Positions 41,080 through 49,704 of a DNA stretch of 64,000 nucleotides are shown here, piece after piece. Origin of the DNA: an uncultured Lachnospiraceae bacterium (GTDB lineage Bacteria > Bacillota > Clostridia > Lachnospirales > Lachnospiraceae); NCBI GenBank assembly GCA_910584205.1, contig CAJUAA010000019.1:1-64000 (forward strand). The letters run 5' to 3'. The notes under the pieces were generated by a model that was not told where the DNA came from, did not search any database, and was given only the letters and a program-made list of their open reading frames with translations. The translations under genes were made by a program, and so were the position numbers. Within the stretch, counting starts at the first letter, position 1. Every line of letters starts with the position of its first letter.

Positions 41080-41559
41080 TCAGGCTGTTCTTTCTTTGAT
41101 TTTTGAAACTTCGTCTGCAAGCTTCCGGACTTCTTCAATCAGATAGTTCACCTTTACTTCGTAAGCCCGGTTGTTGTCGGCGGCAGGAACCGCCTGATTG
41201 AGTTTATTGGTAAGATCAATAAAGTTTTCAGCCAGCAGCCGGATATTCCGGTCTGTGGAATTCTCAAGATGCAGCTCGATATTGATCACTTTCTTCTTTA
41301 GTAGTTGGACGTCTTCTTTCAGATTCTGGACGTCGTCCTTCAGATTCTGGACATCCTCTTTCAGGCCCTGGATGTCCGCCTTCATGATCAGCATGTCGTC
41401 CTTCAGGCCCTGGACATCCCCTTTCAGGCCCTGGACATCCCCTTTCAGGCCCTGGACATCCCCTTTCAGGCCCTGAATGTCCGCCTTCATTCCGTGCATT
41501 TCATCCTTCATCCCCAGCATTTCAGCCAGAAGCAGATCAAGTTTTTCACTGTCTGTCAT
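41080..41559 (-). CDS. Heptad-repeat coiled-coil protein
   Basis: A 159-residue protein. Residues 20-88 consist of heptads of the form (D/G)-(V/I/M)-Q-(G/N)-L-K, predicted to form a continuous parallel coiled coil. The C-terminal 70 residues are charged and helical. It is encoded by tandem 21-bp repeats (41402-41482) and so may vary in length between strains. A predicted role is structural or oligomerising. ATG 41559 has AAAGGAGTG upstream. No family recognised. Confidence 0.65.
   Translation of the reverse strand: MTDSEKLDLLLAEMLGMKDEMHGMKADIQGLKGDVQGLKGDVQGLKGDVQGLKDDMLIMKADIQGLKEDVQNLKDDVQNLKEDVQLLKKKVINIELHLENSTDRNIRLLAENFIDLTNKLNQAVPAADNNRAYEVKVNYLIEEVRKLADEVSKIKERTA
41402..41482 (-). 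repeat. 21-bp tandem repeat array encoding heptads
   Basis: Units starting at 41402, 41423, 41444 and 41465 share TTCAGGCCCTG, and the first three are identical over 21 bp. Each unit encodes one heptad of the coiled coil above. The repeats are in frame, so copy-number change would not shift the frame. Confidence 0.9.
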
Positions 41560-41710
41560 AAGACACTCCTTTCGTAATGATTGCTGACTTTATGTACAAG
41601 TAGCTGCAGGCAATATTATATCATGAAGAAGACGAAATGTCCATTGTTTTTGTACATACAGCAGAAGAAAAAACAACAAAAGAAATAAAAAAGCCGAACA
41701 TAGAAGGATG

Positions 41711-42445
41711 CTACCGGACAAGCCAGAAATCCTTCACGACCGCGAAAAACTCCCGCAGCAGATTGGTGGGCTGGGTGGCCAGATCGCTTTTCGCGGGAAT
41801 GCCGCTGGCATTCTCATAGCCCAGCGTCTCAGCCAGGTGCAGGGCGCGGCAGATATGAAATCCGTTGCTGATGATACCGACCGAAGTGCCTTCGGGGATC
41901 ATTTCGCCGGAAAAGATCAGGTTCTCGCGGGTGTTTGTAGATTTTGGCTCTTCCAGGACCCGTTCATCCGCAATCCCTTTTTCCAGAAGGTACTGTTTCA
42001 TGGCGGAACTTTCTGTACAGGGTTCGTTGCTGCCCTGGCCGCCTGAGACGATGATGATGGTGTCTGGATTTTCCAGGGCATACTCATATGCCCGGTCAAG
42101 CCTGAGGGCCAGCGCCCGGCTGGGTCCCGAAGCACGCACATGAGCGCCCAGGACAATGACATAATCCTGAGCTTCTCCGGGTATGGTAAGAGCGCCTTTC
42201 AGAATCATTCCCTCCACGCCCAGGAAAAAGAGAAAACAGACAGAGACAAAGAGCAGGATTCCCGTGCGGACCGGAAGCGGAAGATGCTGAAAAAACCGGA
42301 TTCGGAACAGCCATCCCAACAGCAGGAATCCCGCGGACATCAGCAGCCATACAAGGTAAAAGGCGGAAGTGAAGCCGCTGTATAAAAGCAGCACAATAAA
42401 ATAAATAAGGCAGAGAATACCGGCAGCAACGCAGATAACGGGCAT
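41711..42445 (-). CDS. DUF218 (YdcF/SanA-like) membrane protein
   Basis: A 244-residue protein with an N-terminal region of about four hydrophobic segments (residues 1-80) and a C-terminal DUF218 domain with VIVLGAHVRASGPSRAL, IIIVSGGQGSNEP and ESKSTNTRENL-like blocks. DUF218 proteins in E. coli (ElyC, SanA) affect envelope integrity. Start ATG 42445 follows AAAGGAG. It is the last gene of a minus-strand series, separated from the anti-sigma gene by 79 bp. Confidence 0.8.
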   Translation of the reverse strand: MPVICVAAGILCLIYFIVLLLYSGFTSAFYLVWLLMSAGFLLLGWLFRIRFFQHLPLPVRTGILLFVSVCFLFFLGVEGMILKGALTIPGEAQDYVIVLGAHVRASGPSRALALRLDRAYEYALENPDTIIIVSGGQGSNEPCTESSAMKQYLLEKGIADERVLEEPKSTNTRENLIFSGEMIPEGTSVGIISNGFHICRALHLAETLGYENASGIPAKSDLATQPTNLLREFFAVVKDFWLVR

Positions 42446-42524
42446 AAAAACTCCTTTCCATGAGAAACCAAAACAGATTGTATGGTTTCAGTTTACCACA
42501 GATCAGAAGATTCTGCATCCTGTA

Positions 42525-43271
42525 TTATGGCCGATTGACAAAACCGCCGCGGATATAGATCCTGCCGTCGGTGCTGTTGATGCAGTATGGATAATAGGTG
42601 CCGGTCTCCGGCGCGGTCAGCGTATAGTCAAAACCGATTTCCCGGAAAAGTTCTCCCTGATAAAACACATGGTCTCTGATGTATCCGATCTCCATCCGTT
42701 CCGCAGGATCGGCTGCTTCCGTTCCTGCCGTCCTGCCGATCTGGCAGTGAAGCGTCAGTGTTTCACCTTTTTGAAGATACCAGCCGTTCCCGTCCGCATC
42801 CGCAAATATTGTAGTAAATCCATTGGCTGTCAGCAGTTCCGGTATGGTCCACGAACCGTCGGTTTCGTCAGAAGAAAGCCGGATTACGGAGACAGTATCA
42901 GGAAGGAAGGCGCCGTCATCGATATGCTGAATGATGCCGCCTGTCATTTCCGATACCTTTTCCGGATCGTCCATTAAAGGCTTCGGCGTCTCCGGCTGCT
43001 CTGCTTCAGCCGGGCATTCTTCTGCAACGGCGATATCCTGTTCGTTCAGAAGCGCCCGGTTTTCGTCCGTAATGCGCGTGGTTTCCAGAAGCGTGCCGAA
43101 CATGTGGGCGGAAACCGGAAATGCCAGCAGACAGACGCCCAGCGCCGCGCACAGGAGAATGCGGTATGCCGGAATCCTTCCGGGCGTTTTCCGTTCCAGA
43201 ATCTCCGTCAGAATGCGTTCACTGGGGTACCACGTCTTCAGTTCCTGGTCGATCTGTTCTTTTAATCTCAT
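42525..43271 (-). CDS. Probable anti-sigma factor
   Basis: A 248-residue protein. The first ~35 residues are cytoplasmic and charged, one membrane helix spans about 36-55, and the rest is extracytoplasmic and beta-rich. The N-terminus overlaps the ECF sigma gene by 53 bp and starts at ATG 43271 with GGAGGAGG upstream. The layout and linkage are those of membrane anti-sigma factors, which hold their sigma factor until a surface signal arrives. Sequence similarity to a named anti-sigma family was not evident. Confidence 0.6.
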   Translation of the reverse strand: MRLKEQIDQELKTWYPSERILTEILERKTPGRIPAYRILLCAALGVCLLAFPVSAHMFGTLLETTRITDENRALLNEQDIAVAEECPAEAEQPETPKPLMDDPEKVSEMTGGIIQHIDDGAFLPDTVSVIRLSSDETDGSWTIPELLTANGFTTIFADADGNGWYLQKGETLTLHCQIGRTAGTEAADPAERMEIGYIRDHVFYQGELFREIGFDYTLTAPETGTYYPYCINSTDGRIYIRGGFVNRP

Positions 43272-43764
43272 CCAAATATTCCTCCTCCAATGCTGTCCGC
43301 AGCAGCGCCTTTGCCCGCTTCAGCCGTCCTGCGACGGTGGTTGCGGGAAGCCTTAACAGCCGTGCGGTCTCTTTTACGGTATATTCCTGATAATAATACA
43401 GCAGAATTACTTCCCGGTATTTCCGGGGAAGCGCCATGATCTCCTGACAGATCCAGAGCCGGTCTTCCAGCTGCGCCGATGTGCTGTCCGGCCGGTGCGG
43501 TTCCGGAATCTGCGCCTGTGCCTGCTCACGAAATGAGGGAGAACGGATCCGGCTTCTGCACACATTGACGGCGATTCGGACCAGCCAGGTCTTTGCCGAC
43601 GATTCCCAGCGGAAGGAAGACAGGGACCGGTAAGCTTTCAGAAAGGTTTCGGATACGGCGTCTTCCGCCAGATGATGGTCCTTCAGATACAGAAAACACA
43701 TGCGGTAAATCGAAGCTCCGTGCTGCCGGAACAGTTCTGCCAACAGTTCGTCCTGTTCTTTCAT
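43219..43764 (-). CDS. ECF sigma factor (sigma-70 family)
   Basis: A 181-residue protein with sigma region 2 (LYLKDHHLAEDAVSETFLKAYRSL) and region 4 (LPRKYREVILLYYYQEYTVKETARLL) and no region 3, as in ECF factors. ATG 43764 has AAAGGAGG upstream. It precedes the anti-sigma gene and both are on the minus strand. A CGTCTAATATAAT stretch upstream (43780-43793 on the minus strand) may be its own -10. Confidence 0.88.
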   Translation of the reverse strand: MKEQDELLAELFRQHGASIYRMCFLYLKDHHLAEDAVSETFLKAYRSLSSFRWESSAKTWLVRIAVNVCRSRIRSPSFREQAQAQIPEPHRPDSTSAQLEDRLWICQEIMALPRKYREVILLYYYQEYTVKETARLLRLPATTVAGRLKRAKALLRTALEEEYLDEIKRTDRPGTEDVVPQ

Positions 43765-44069
43765 GGGAAAACCTCCTTTCTATTATATTAGACGCCTGGA
43801 ATCCGCAGAATGAGACATTTTCCATATGAAAATACCAAATGCGGCTCGGAACTGCAAGGGATCGATTTTCCACTGGCAGCATGACAGGGACGAAACCTCA
43901 GCCAAAAACAGGAACGGATTGCAGGAAAACCTTCTATATTGAATGGTTTTGTGCTACAATAGAGGCAATCGAACGGAAACGGATCATCATCCGCAGTCCG
44001 GGACAGGAAGACATATGGCGGACATGCTTTGGGGAAGGCGGGAGGTCCGCTTGATATGGGGAGATGGAT
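43765..44069. promoter_or_regulatory. Divergent intergenic region between ECF sigma and alarmone-synthetase genes
   Basis: No gene is seen in this 305-bp stretch. It holds the sigma gene's ribosome site and TATAAT (43782-43787, minus strand), and, toward the plus-strand gene, an extended -10 TGCTACAAT (43952-43960) with a weak TTCTAT (43932-43937) 17 bp upstream. Confidence 0.5.
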
Positions 44070-45140
44070 ATGCAGAAGATACTTGTGGTGGACGATGCGG
44101 AACTGAATCGGGAGCTGCTGCATGAGATACTGAAGGATGAATATACGGTGGAGATGGCGGAGGACGGGGAGCAGGCTCTGGAAAAGCTGCAGGAATCCAA
44201 AGAGAAGGTAGGAGCGATGCTTCTGGACCTGCATATGCCGGGAATGGACGGGTTTGCGGTGATTGCGGCCATGAAAGAAAAAGGATGGCTGAAAAAAATC
44301 CCGGTACTGGTCATAAGCAGCGAGAATACGGCGGTTGTGGAGAACCGGTGCCTGGAGCTTGGGGTTTCTGATTTTATCCACAGGCCGTTTGAGAGCTCCA
44401 TTGTCAGGAACCGGGTCCGCAATACGATGGAACTGTTTGCCAGCAGAAACCAGCTGGAGCAGAGAGTGGAAGTGCAGACGGAGACTCTGAAACGGCAGTA
44501 TCGGATCATACAGATGCAGGCGGAAAAGCTGAGGGAGGCAAAGCCCTTTAACAGGCTGATGACGGAATACAGTTCCGCCATCATGGAGCTGGAGACCAGA
44601 TTCAAGATCCTGAACGCGGAATTTTCACAGGAATATAACCGCAATCCGTTTGAATCCATCAAGAGCCGTCTGAAATCGGCGGACAGCATTTATGAGAAAC
44701 TGGAGCGGAAAGGATATCCGGTTACCGTGGAGAGCATCCGGGAGAATCTGAATGATGTGGCGGGAGTCCGTGTGATCTGTTCGTTTCCGGATGACATTTA
44801 CCGTCTGGCGAGCCTGCTTACCAGACAGGAGGATATGGTTCTGGTGAGTGAGAAGGATTATATCAAAAATCCCAAGCCAAACGGTTATCGGAGCCTTCAC
44901 TTGATTCTGGATGTGCCGATCTTTCTGTCCAGCGAGAAAAAATACATTAAGGCAGAGGTCCAGTTCCGTACGATCGCCATGGATTTCTGGGCGAGCCTGG
45001 AGCATAAGCTGAAATACAAGAAACATGTAGACAATACGGACGAGATCGTGGGACAGCTGAGGGCCTGCGCGGATTCCATCGAGCTTCTGGACTATCAGAT
45101 GCAGGAGATCCGCAATAAGATCGACCGGTCCAGAGCATGA
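44070..45140 (+). CDS. Response-regulator receiver domain fused to a small alarmone synthetase
   Basis: A 356-residue two-domain protein. Residues 1-120 are a receiver domain: acidic pocket Asp8/Asp9, phospho-acceptor Asp53 (LLDLHMPG), Ser83, and Arg105 in place of the usual Lys. Residues 122-160 are a helical linker. Residues ~175-356 are a RelA/SpoT nucleotidyltransferase of the RelQ/YjbM type: SRLKSADSIYEKLERKG, NDVAGVRVIC, DYIKNPKPNGYRSLH (267-277 core) and EVQFRTIAMDFWASLEHKLKYK with Glu296. No hydrolase, TGS or ACT domain. ATG 44070 is preferred (GGGGAG 6 bp upstream; ATG 44064 is too close). It predicts (p)ppGpp synthesis controlled by phosphorylation. Confidence 0.88.
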   Translation: MQKILVVDDAELNRELLHEILKDEYTVEMAEDGEQALEKLQESKEKVGAMLLDLHMPGMDGFAVIAAMKEKGWLKKIPVLVISSENTAVVENRCLELGVSDFIHRPFESSIVRNRVRNTMELFASRNQLEQRVEVQTETLKRQYRIIQMQAEKLREAKPFNRLMTEYSSAIMELETRFKILNAEFSQEYNRNPFESIKSRLKSADSIYEKLERKGYPVTVESIRENLNDVAGVRVICSFPDDIYRLASLLTRQEDMVLVSEKDYIKNPKPNGYRSLHLILDVPIFLSSEKKYIKAEVQFRTIAMDFWASLEHKLKYKKHVDNTDEIVGQLRACADSIELLDYQMQEIRNKIDRSRA

Positions 45141-45181
45141 CCGGCGGTTTTTCCACCGGCAGCTTTTCTCCGGCAATCCCC

Positions 45182-45210
45182 TCGACAGGGAGTCCGCGGA
45201 GTGATAGAAT
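45182..45210 (+). promoter_or_regulatory. Promoter of the phosphonate operon
   Basis: TCGACA (45182-45187) and TAGAAT (45205-45210), 17 bp apart, precede the PEP mutase gene at 45241. Confidence 0.6.
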
Positions 45211-45240
45211 GGTCGTACGGTTATGGACAGGAGGACATTT

Positions 45241-47253
45241 ATGAAGGCTTTGATCTTGAATTCCGGTATGGGAAGCCGCATGGGCGTGCTGACCTCGGAA
45301 CATCCAAAATGTATGACGGAGGTGTCGGGGCAGGATACCATATTGAGCCGCCAGCTCAGGCAGATCGCCGACGCCGGGATCGGAGAGGTAGTCATGACGA
45401 CGGGGCTGTTTGACAGCGTGCTGGTAAACTACTGCCGTAGTCTGGAACTGCCGCTCCATTATACATTTATAAAAAATCCTTTGTATCAGGAGACAAACTA
45501 TATTTATTCCATCTACTGCGCCAGAGAGGCGCTGAGGGACGACGACATTCTGCTCATGCACGGGGATCTGGTGTTTGAGAACCATGTGATGGACGCGGTG
45601 CTTGCCAGCGGGACAAGCTGTATGACGGTCAGTTCCACGCTGCCGCTGCCGGAGAAGGACTTCAAGGCGGTGATCCGGGACGGACGCATCGTCTGCGTGG
45701 GGATTGAGTATTTCAATGACGCCATGGCGGCGCAGCCCCTGTATCTGCTGAAACAGGCGGACTGGGCGGTGTGGCTTGCCCGGATCGAATCCTTCTGCGA
45801 ATCCCGGAAGGTGAACTGTTATGCGGAGAACGCGTTCAATGAAGTGTCAGAGGAGTGCAGGATCCTCCCGCTGGATGTAAAGGATGGGCTGTGCGCGGAG
45901 ATCGACAATCCGGAGGATCTGGCGGTCGTGCGTGAAAAACTGCGCCGGGTGGAGCAGCGCACGGTCTATATGTGTTTTTCCACGGACATGGTCCACAGCG
46001 GGCATATTGCGATCATTCGGAAGGCTGCCAGGCTGGGAAGGCTGATCATCGGTGTGCTGTCCGACGAGGCGGTCATCAGCTATAAGCGGTTTCCGCTTCT
46101 GCCTTTCGCGGAACGGAAGGCATTGTTTGAAAATATCAACGGCGTCAGCCGGGTGGTGGAGCAGAGGACGCTCAGCTACCGGGAAAACCTGGAGCGGTAT
46201 CGCCCGGATTTCGTGGTACATGGAGACGACTGGGTGACCGGTTTCCAGCGTCCGGTCCGGGAAGAGGTACTGGCGGTTCTGTCCGCTTACGGCGGACGGC
46301 TGGTGGAGTTTCCCTATGCGGATGATGAAAAATACCGGACTCTGGAAGAGCGGGCCAGGACCAACCTGTCTTTGCCGGACGTGCGCCGGGCGAGGCTTCG
46401 GAAGGCCATGGAGATGAAGGGGCTGGTAACCGCCCTGGAGGCGCACAGCGGCATCACAGGGCTGATTGTGGAGAAAACCGTCACATATGAAAACGGAGAG
46501 GCAAGGCAGTTTGACGCCATGTGGGTCAGTTCCCTGTGCGATTCCACGGCGAAGGGAAAGCCGGACATCGAGCTGGTGGACATGACCTCCCGGTTTCGGA
46601 CCATCGACGACATTATGGAGGTGACTACGAAGCCGATCATCTTCGACGGCGATACGGGCGGCCTGACGGAGCACTTTGTCTATACGGTGCGGTCGCTGGA
46701 GCGCATGGGCGTCTCCGCGGTGATCATAGAGGACAAGACCGGCCTTAAGAAAAATTCCCTGTTCGGCACGGAGGTGGCTCAGACACAGGATTCCATTGAG
46801 AATTTCTGCGCCAAGATCATGGCGGGCAAGCGGGCGCAGAAGACGAAAGAATTCATGATCATCGCCCGGATCGAAAGCCTGATTCTGGAGCGGGGAATGG
46901 AGGATGCCCTTGCCCGGGCGGCGGCCTATGTGAAAGCCGGGGCCGACGGAATCATGATCCACAGCAGGAAAAAGGAGCCGGACGAGATTTTTGAGTTTGT
47001 GAAGCGGTTTCGGGAGACAGACCCGGTGTCGCCGGTGGTGGTGGTGCCCACCTCCTTCAACACCGTGACGGAGGAGGAATTCCGGTCCCGGGGCGTCAAT
47101 GCGGTGATCTACGCCAATCAGCTGACCCGCACCGGCTTCCCGGCCATGCAGAATGCGGCGAAGACGATTCTCATGCATCATCGGGCAAAGGAATGCGACG
47201 ACCTGTGTATGCCGATCAAAGAGATTATAAATCTGATACCGGAGGAGGAGTAA
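45241..47253 (+). CDS. PEP mutase fused to two nucleotidyltransferase-like domains
   Basis: A 670-residue three-domain protein. Residues 1-235 form a GT-A/NTP-transferase domain (MKALILNSGMGSRMG) like LicC and PntC cytidylyltransferases. Residues 240-370 form a cytidylyltransferase-fold domain with HSGH at 252-255, though the usual second ISSTK-type motif is not recognisable. Residues 385-670 are the PEP mutase barrel with EDKTGLKKNS (497-506) matching the EDK-x5-NS hallmark. It would convert PEP to phosphonopyruvate and possibly activate the phosphonate product to a CMP form. ATG 45241 has AGGAGG upstream. The reductase gene follows 1 bp downstream. Confidence 0.88.
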   Translation: MKALILNSGMGSRMGVLTSEHPKCMTEVSGQDTILSRQLRQIADAGIGEVVMTTGLFDSVLVNYCRSLELPLHYTFIKNPLYQETNYIYSIYCAREALRDDDILLMHGDLVFENHVMDAVLASGTSCMTVSSTLPLPEKDFKAVIRDGRIVCVGIEYFNDAMAAQPLYLLKQADWAVWLARIESFCESRKVNCYAENAFNEVSEECRILPLDVKDGLCAEIDNPEDLAVVREKLRRVEQRTVYMCFSTDMVHSGHIAIIRKAARLGRLIIGVLSDEAVISYKRFPLLPFAERKALFENINGVSRVVEQRTLSYRENLERYRPDFVVHGDDWVTGFQRPVREEVLAVLSAYGGRLVEFPYADDEKYRTLEERARTNLSLPDVRRARLRKAMEMKGLVTALEAHSGITGLIVEKTVTYENGEARQFDAMWVSSLCDSTAKGKPDIELVDMTSRFRTIDDIMEVTTKPIIFDGDTGGLTEHFVYTVRSLERMGVSAVIIEDKTGLKKNSLFGTEVAQTQDSIENFCAKIMAGKRAQKTKEFMIIARIESLILERGMEDALARAAAYVKAGADGIMIHSRKKEPDEIFEFVKRFRETDPVSPVVVVPTSFNTVTEEEFRSRGVNAVIYANQLTRTGFPAMQNAAKTILMHHRAKECDDLCMPIKEIINLIPEEE

Positions 47254-47254
47254 G

Positions 47255-48361
47255 ATGATACAGAGCGGAGAGAGCAGAGAACTGGAGAAGCTGTTTCGGG
47301 AAAAGGGGGCGCGGTCCATCCTGCTGGTGTGCGGCGGTTCGTTCCGGAAGCAGAAGCTGTACGGGCGGATTCTGGAAGCGGCGGAGGCGGCGGGAGCCAT
47401 GCTGACGGAATTTTCGGATTTTGAACCGAATCCCCGGTACGAATCGGTGGTGAAAGGGGTGGACGTGTTCCTTCGGAAGTCCTGCGACTTCATCGTCGCT
47501 GCGGGAGGCGGGAGCGCCATGGATGTGGCAAAATGCATCAAGCTGTTCTGGAATCTGGACCGGAAGGAAAATTATCTGAAACAGGAGGCCGTGGAAAATA
47601 CAACGCCGATTCTGGCGGTTCCCACCACGGCGGGGACCGGAAGCGAGGCCACGCGGTTCGCGGTCATCTACTATGAGGGAAACAAGCAGTCGGTGCATCA
47701 TACGAGTATCCTTCCGGAATACGTCATCCTGGACCCGGAGCTTTTGCATTCTCTTCCGGAATACCAGAGGAAGGCCACCATGCTGGACGCCCTGTGCCAT
47801 GCCCTGGAATCCTACTGGTCCGTGAACGCCACGGAAGAGAGCAAATCTTATGCGGCGGAGGCGATCCGGCAGGTGTTCCGGTATATAGACGCGTATCTGG
47901 ACAATGAGCCGGCCGGCAACGAGGGGATGCTGCGCGCGTCCAACACGGCGGGAAAAGCCATCAATTTCACCCAGACGACGGCGGGCCATGCCATGTGCTA
48001 TAAGCTGACCACACTCTACGGCCTGGCCCACGGCCATGCAGCGGCGCTCTGCGTAAAGGTTCTCTGGCCGTATATGGCGGAGCATACGGCGGACTGTATC
48101 GATCCGAGAGGCGAGGCGTATTTCCAAAAAACGCTGGAAGAGCTGGCGCAGGTGATGGAATGCGGCGATGTGGAAGCGTCGATCCACAGATACAACGACA
48201 TGCTGGAGAAGCTGTCCCTGAAGGTTCCGGTCATGAACCATGAGGGAGAACTGGACATGCTGAAGCGGTCCGTCAATCCGGACCGGCTGAAAAATCATCC
48301 GGTGCTGCTGACGGAGGAGACGCTGGAGAACCTGTACCGGCAGATTTTCCGGAAGGACTGA
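47255..48361 (+). CDS. Phosphonoacetaldehyde reductase (iron-containing alcohol dehydrogenase, PhpC-like)
   Basis: A 368-residue family III alcohol dehydrogenase with GGGSAMDVAKCIKLF (NAD loop), PTTAGTGSEATRFAVIY and metal-ligand His residues in DALCHALESYWS and YGLAHGHAAAL. Its position between PEP mutase and the decarboxylase indicates phosphonoacetaldehyde as substrate, giving 2-hydroxyethylphosphonate. It begins 1 bp after the PEP mutase stop. Confidence 0.87.
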   Translation: MIQSGESRELEKLFREKGARSILLVCGGSFRKQKLYGRILEAAEAAGAMLTEFSDFEPNPRYESVVKGVDVFLRKSCDFIVAAGGGSAMDVAKCIKLFWNLDRKENYLKQEAVENTTPILAVPTTAGTGSEATRFAVIYYEGNKQSVHHTSILPEYVILDPELLHSLPEYQRKATMLDALCHALESYWSVNATEESKSYAAEAIRQVFRYIDAYLDNEPAGNEGMLRASNTAGKAINFTQTTAGHAMCYKLTTLYGLAHGHAAALCVKVLWPYMAEHTADCIDPRGEAYFQKTLEELAQVMECGDVEASIHRYNDMLEKLSLKVPVMNHEGELDMLKRSVNPDRLKNHPVLLTEETLENLYRQIFRKD

Positions 48362-48373
48362 GGAGGAGAGCGG

Positions 48374-49492
48374 ATGAAGGTTCAGGAATTTACAGAGGTT
48401 CTGGGAGCGGATTATTATGCCGGCGTCCCGGACTCCCAGCTGAAGGCGCTCTGTGACTGGCTGATGCTGCACTATGGGATCGATCCGAAGCATCACATGA
48501 TCGGAGCCAATGAGGGAAACTGCGCGGCGCTGGCGGCGGGCTATCATCTTGCCACGGGAAAGGCGCCGGTGGTCTATATGCAGAATTCCGGCGAGGGAAA
48601 TATCATCAATCCGGCGGCGTCTCTGCTGAATGAGAAGGTGTACGGGATTCCGGTGATCTTTGTGATCGGCTGGCGGGGAGAACCGGGCGTGCACGATGAG
48701 CCCCAGCATATTTATCAGGGGGAGGTGACCGTCCGTCTTCTGGAAGATATGGATATCCGGACGTACATCGTGGGAACGGATACGACGAAAGAAGCGCTGC
48801 AGGAGGCCATGGACGGATTCCGGGCAGTGCTTGGAAAAGGAAAAAGCGTTGCTTTTGTCATCCGTAAGGGCGCTCTGGCTTTAGACGGAAAAGCAGAGTA
48901 TCGGAACGGATACCGGATGCTTCGGGAGGAGATCATCGAACATATTGTCCGGGTGAGCGGAGAGGACCCGGTCGTGTCCACCACCGGAAAGGCCAGCCGG
49001 GAGCTCTTCGAGATCCGGGAGGCCGCCGGCCAGGGGCATCAGTACGATTTCCTGACTGTGGGCTCCATGGGGCACAGTTCCTCCATCGCCTTCGGGATCG
49101 CGGCTCAGAAGCCGGACCGGCGGATCTGGTGCGTGGACGGGGACGGGGCGGCGCTCATGCATATGGGCTCCATGGCGGTCCTGGGCGCCAGCCGTCCGGA
49201 CAATCTGATCCATATCGTCATCAATAACGAGGCCCATGAGACGGTGGGAGGCATGCCCACGGCGGCCGGAACCATCGACCTTGCGGGGGTGGCGAAGGCG
49301 TGCGGTTATCCGAACAGCGTATGCGTGGACAGCTTTGAAGCGCTGGACGCGGAGCTCCAGGCGGCGAGGGACCGGAAGGCCTTAAGCTTTATCGAAGTTA
49401 AATGCGCCATCGGCGCCAGAGCGGATCTGGGCAGGCCCACGACGACCGCAGGAGAGAACAAAGAGCATTTTATGAAATATCTGGAAGGCTAG
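48374..49492 (+). CDS. Phosphonopyruvate decarboxylase (TPP-dependent)
   Basis: A 372-residue TPP enzyme. The pyrimidine-binding half has YAGVPDSQLKALCDW and NEGNCAALAAGYHLATG, and the pyrophosphate half has GDGAALMHMGSMAVLG with the later NNEAHETVGGMPT. These are the Ppd/AepY/Fom2 motifs. It pulls the unfavourable mutase reaction by decarboxylating phosphonopyruvate to phosphonoacetaldehyde. ATG 48374 has AGGAGGAG upstream. Last gene of the operon. Confidence 0.9.
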   Translation: MKVQEFTEVLGADYYAGVPDSQLKALCDWLMLHYGIDPKHHMIGANEGNCAALAAGYHLATGKAPVVYMQNSGEGNIINPAASLLNEKVYGIPVIFVIGWRGEPGVHDEPQHIYQGEVTVRLLEDMDIRTYIVGTDTTKEALQEAMDGFRAVLGKGKSVAFVIRKGALALDGKAEYRNGYRMLREEIIEHIVRVSGEDPVVSTTGKASRELFEIREAAGQGHQYDFLTVGSMGHSSSIAFGIAAQKPDRRIWCVDGDGAALMHMGSMAVLGASRPDNLIHIVINNEAHETVGGMPTAAGTIDLAGVAKACGYPNSVCVDSFEALDAELQAARDRKALSFIEVKCAIGARADLGRPTTTAGENKEHFMKYLEG

Positions 49493-49516
49493 GCCGCCGA
49501 AAGGTTTACCGCTATA

Positions 49517-49553
49517 CAGAGAAAGAGACGTGAAAAGCGTCTCTTTTTCTGTA
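49517..49553. terminator. Terminator after the phosphonate operon
   Basis: AGAGACG (49524-49530) pairs with CGTCTCT (49538-49544) and flanking A/T extend the stem; five T residues follow. Confidence 0.85.
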
Positions 49554-49645
49554 TGGCGTATATTCCCGCAAAGGGTAGGATTGCATGTGCTCCGTACAGT
49601 TTTGTGCAATATGAAAAGTAATACATATTATAATGCAATATATAC

Positions 49646-49674
49646 TTGACATTTTAATGGTTATTTCGTATACT
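49646..49674 (+). promoter_or_regulatory. Consensus promoter of the XRE operon
   Basis: TTGACA (49646-49651) and TATACT (49669-49674), 17 bp apart. TGCAATAT occurs at 49603-49610 and 49632-49639 and might be a regulator site. The rest of 49554-49704 is AT-rich with no gene. Confidence 0.8.
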
Positions 49675-49704
49675 CATCTTATCAAAAGACGGAAAGGAGC
49701 TATT

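Noticed and set aside
41402..41482. A CRISPR array
   Set aside because: The 21-bp units are directly tandem with no spacers and lie in frame inside a coiled-coil gene.
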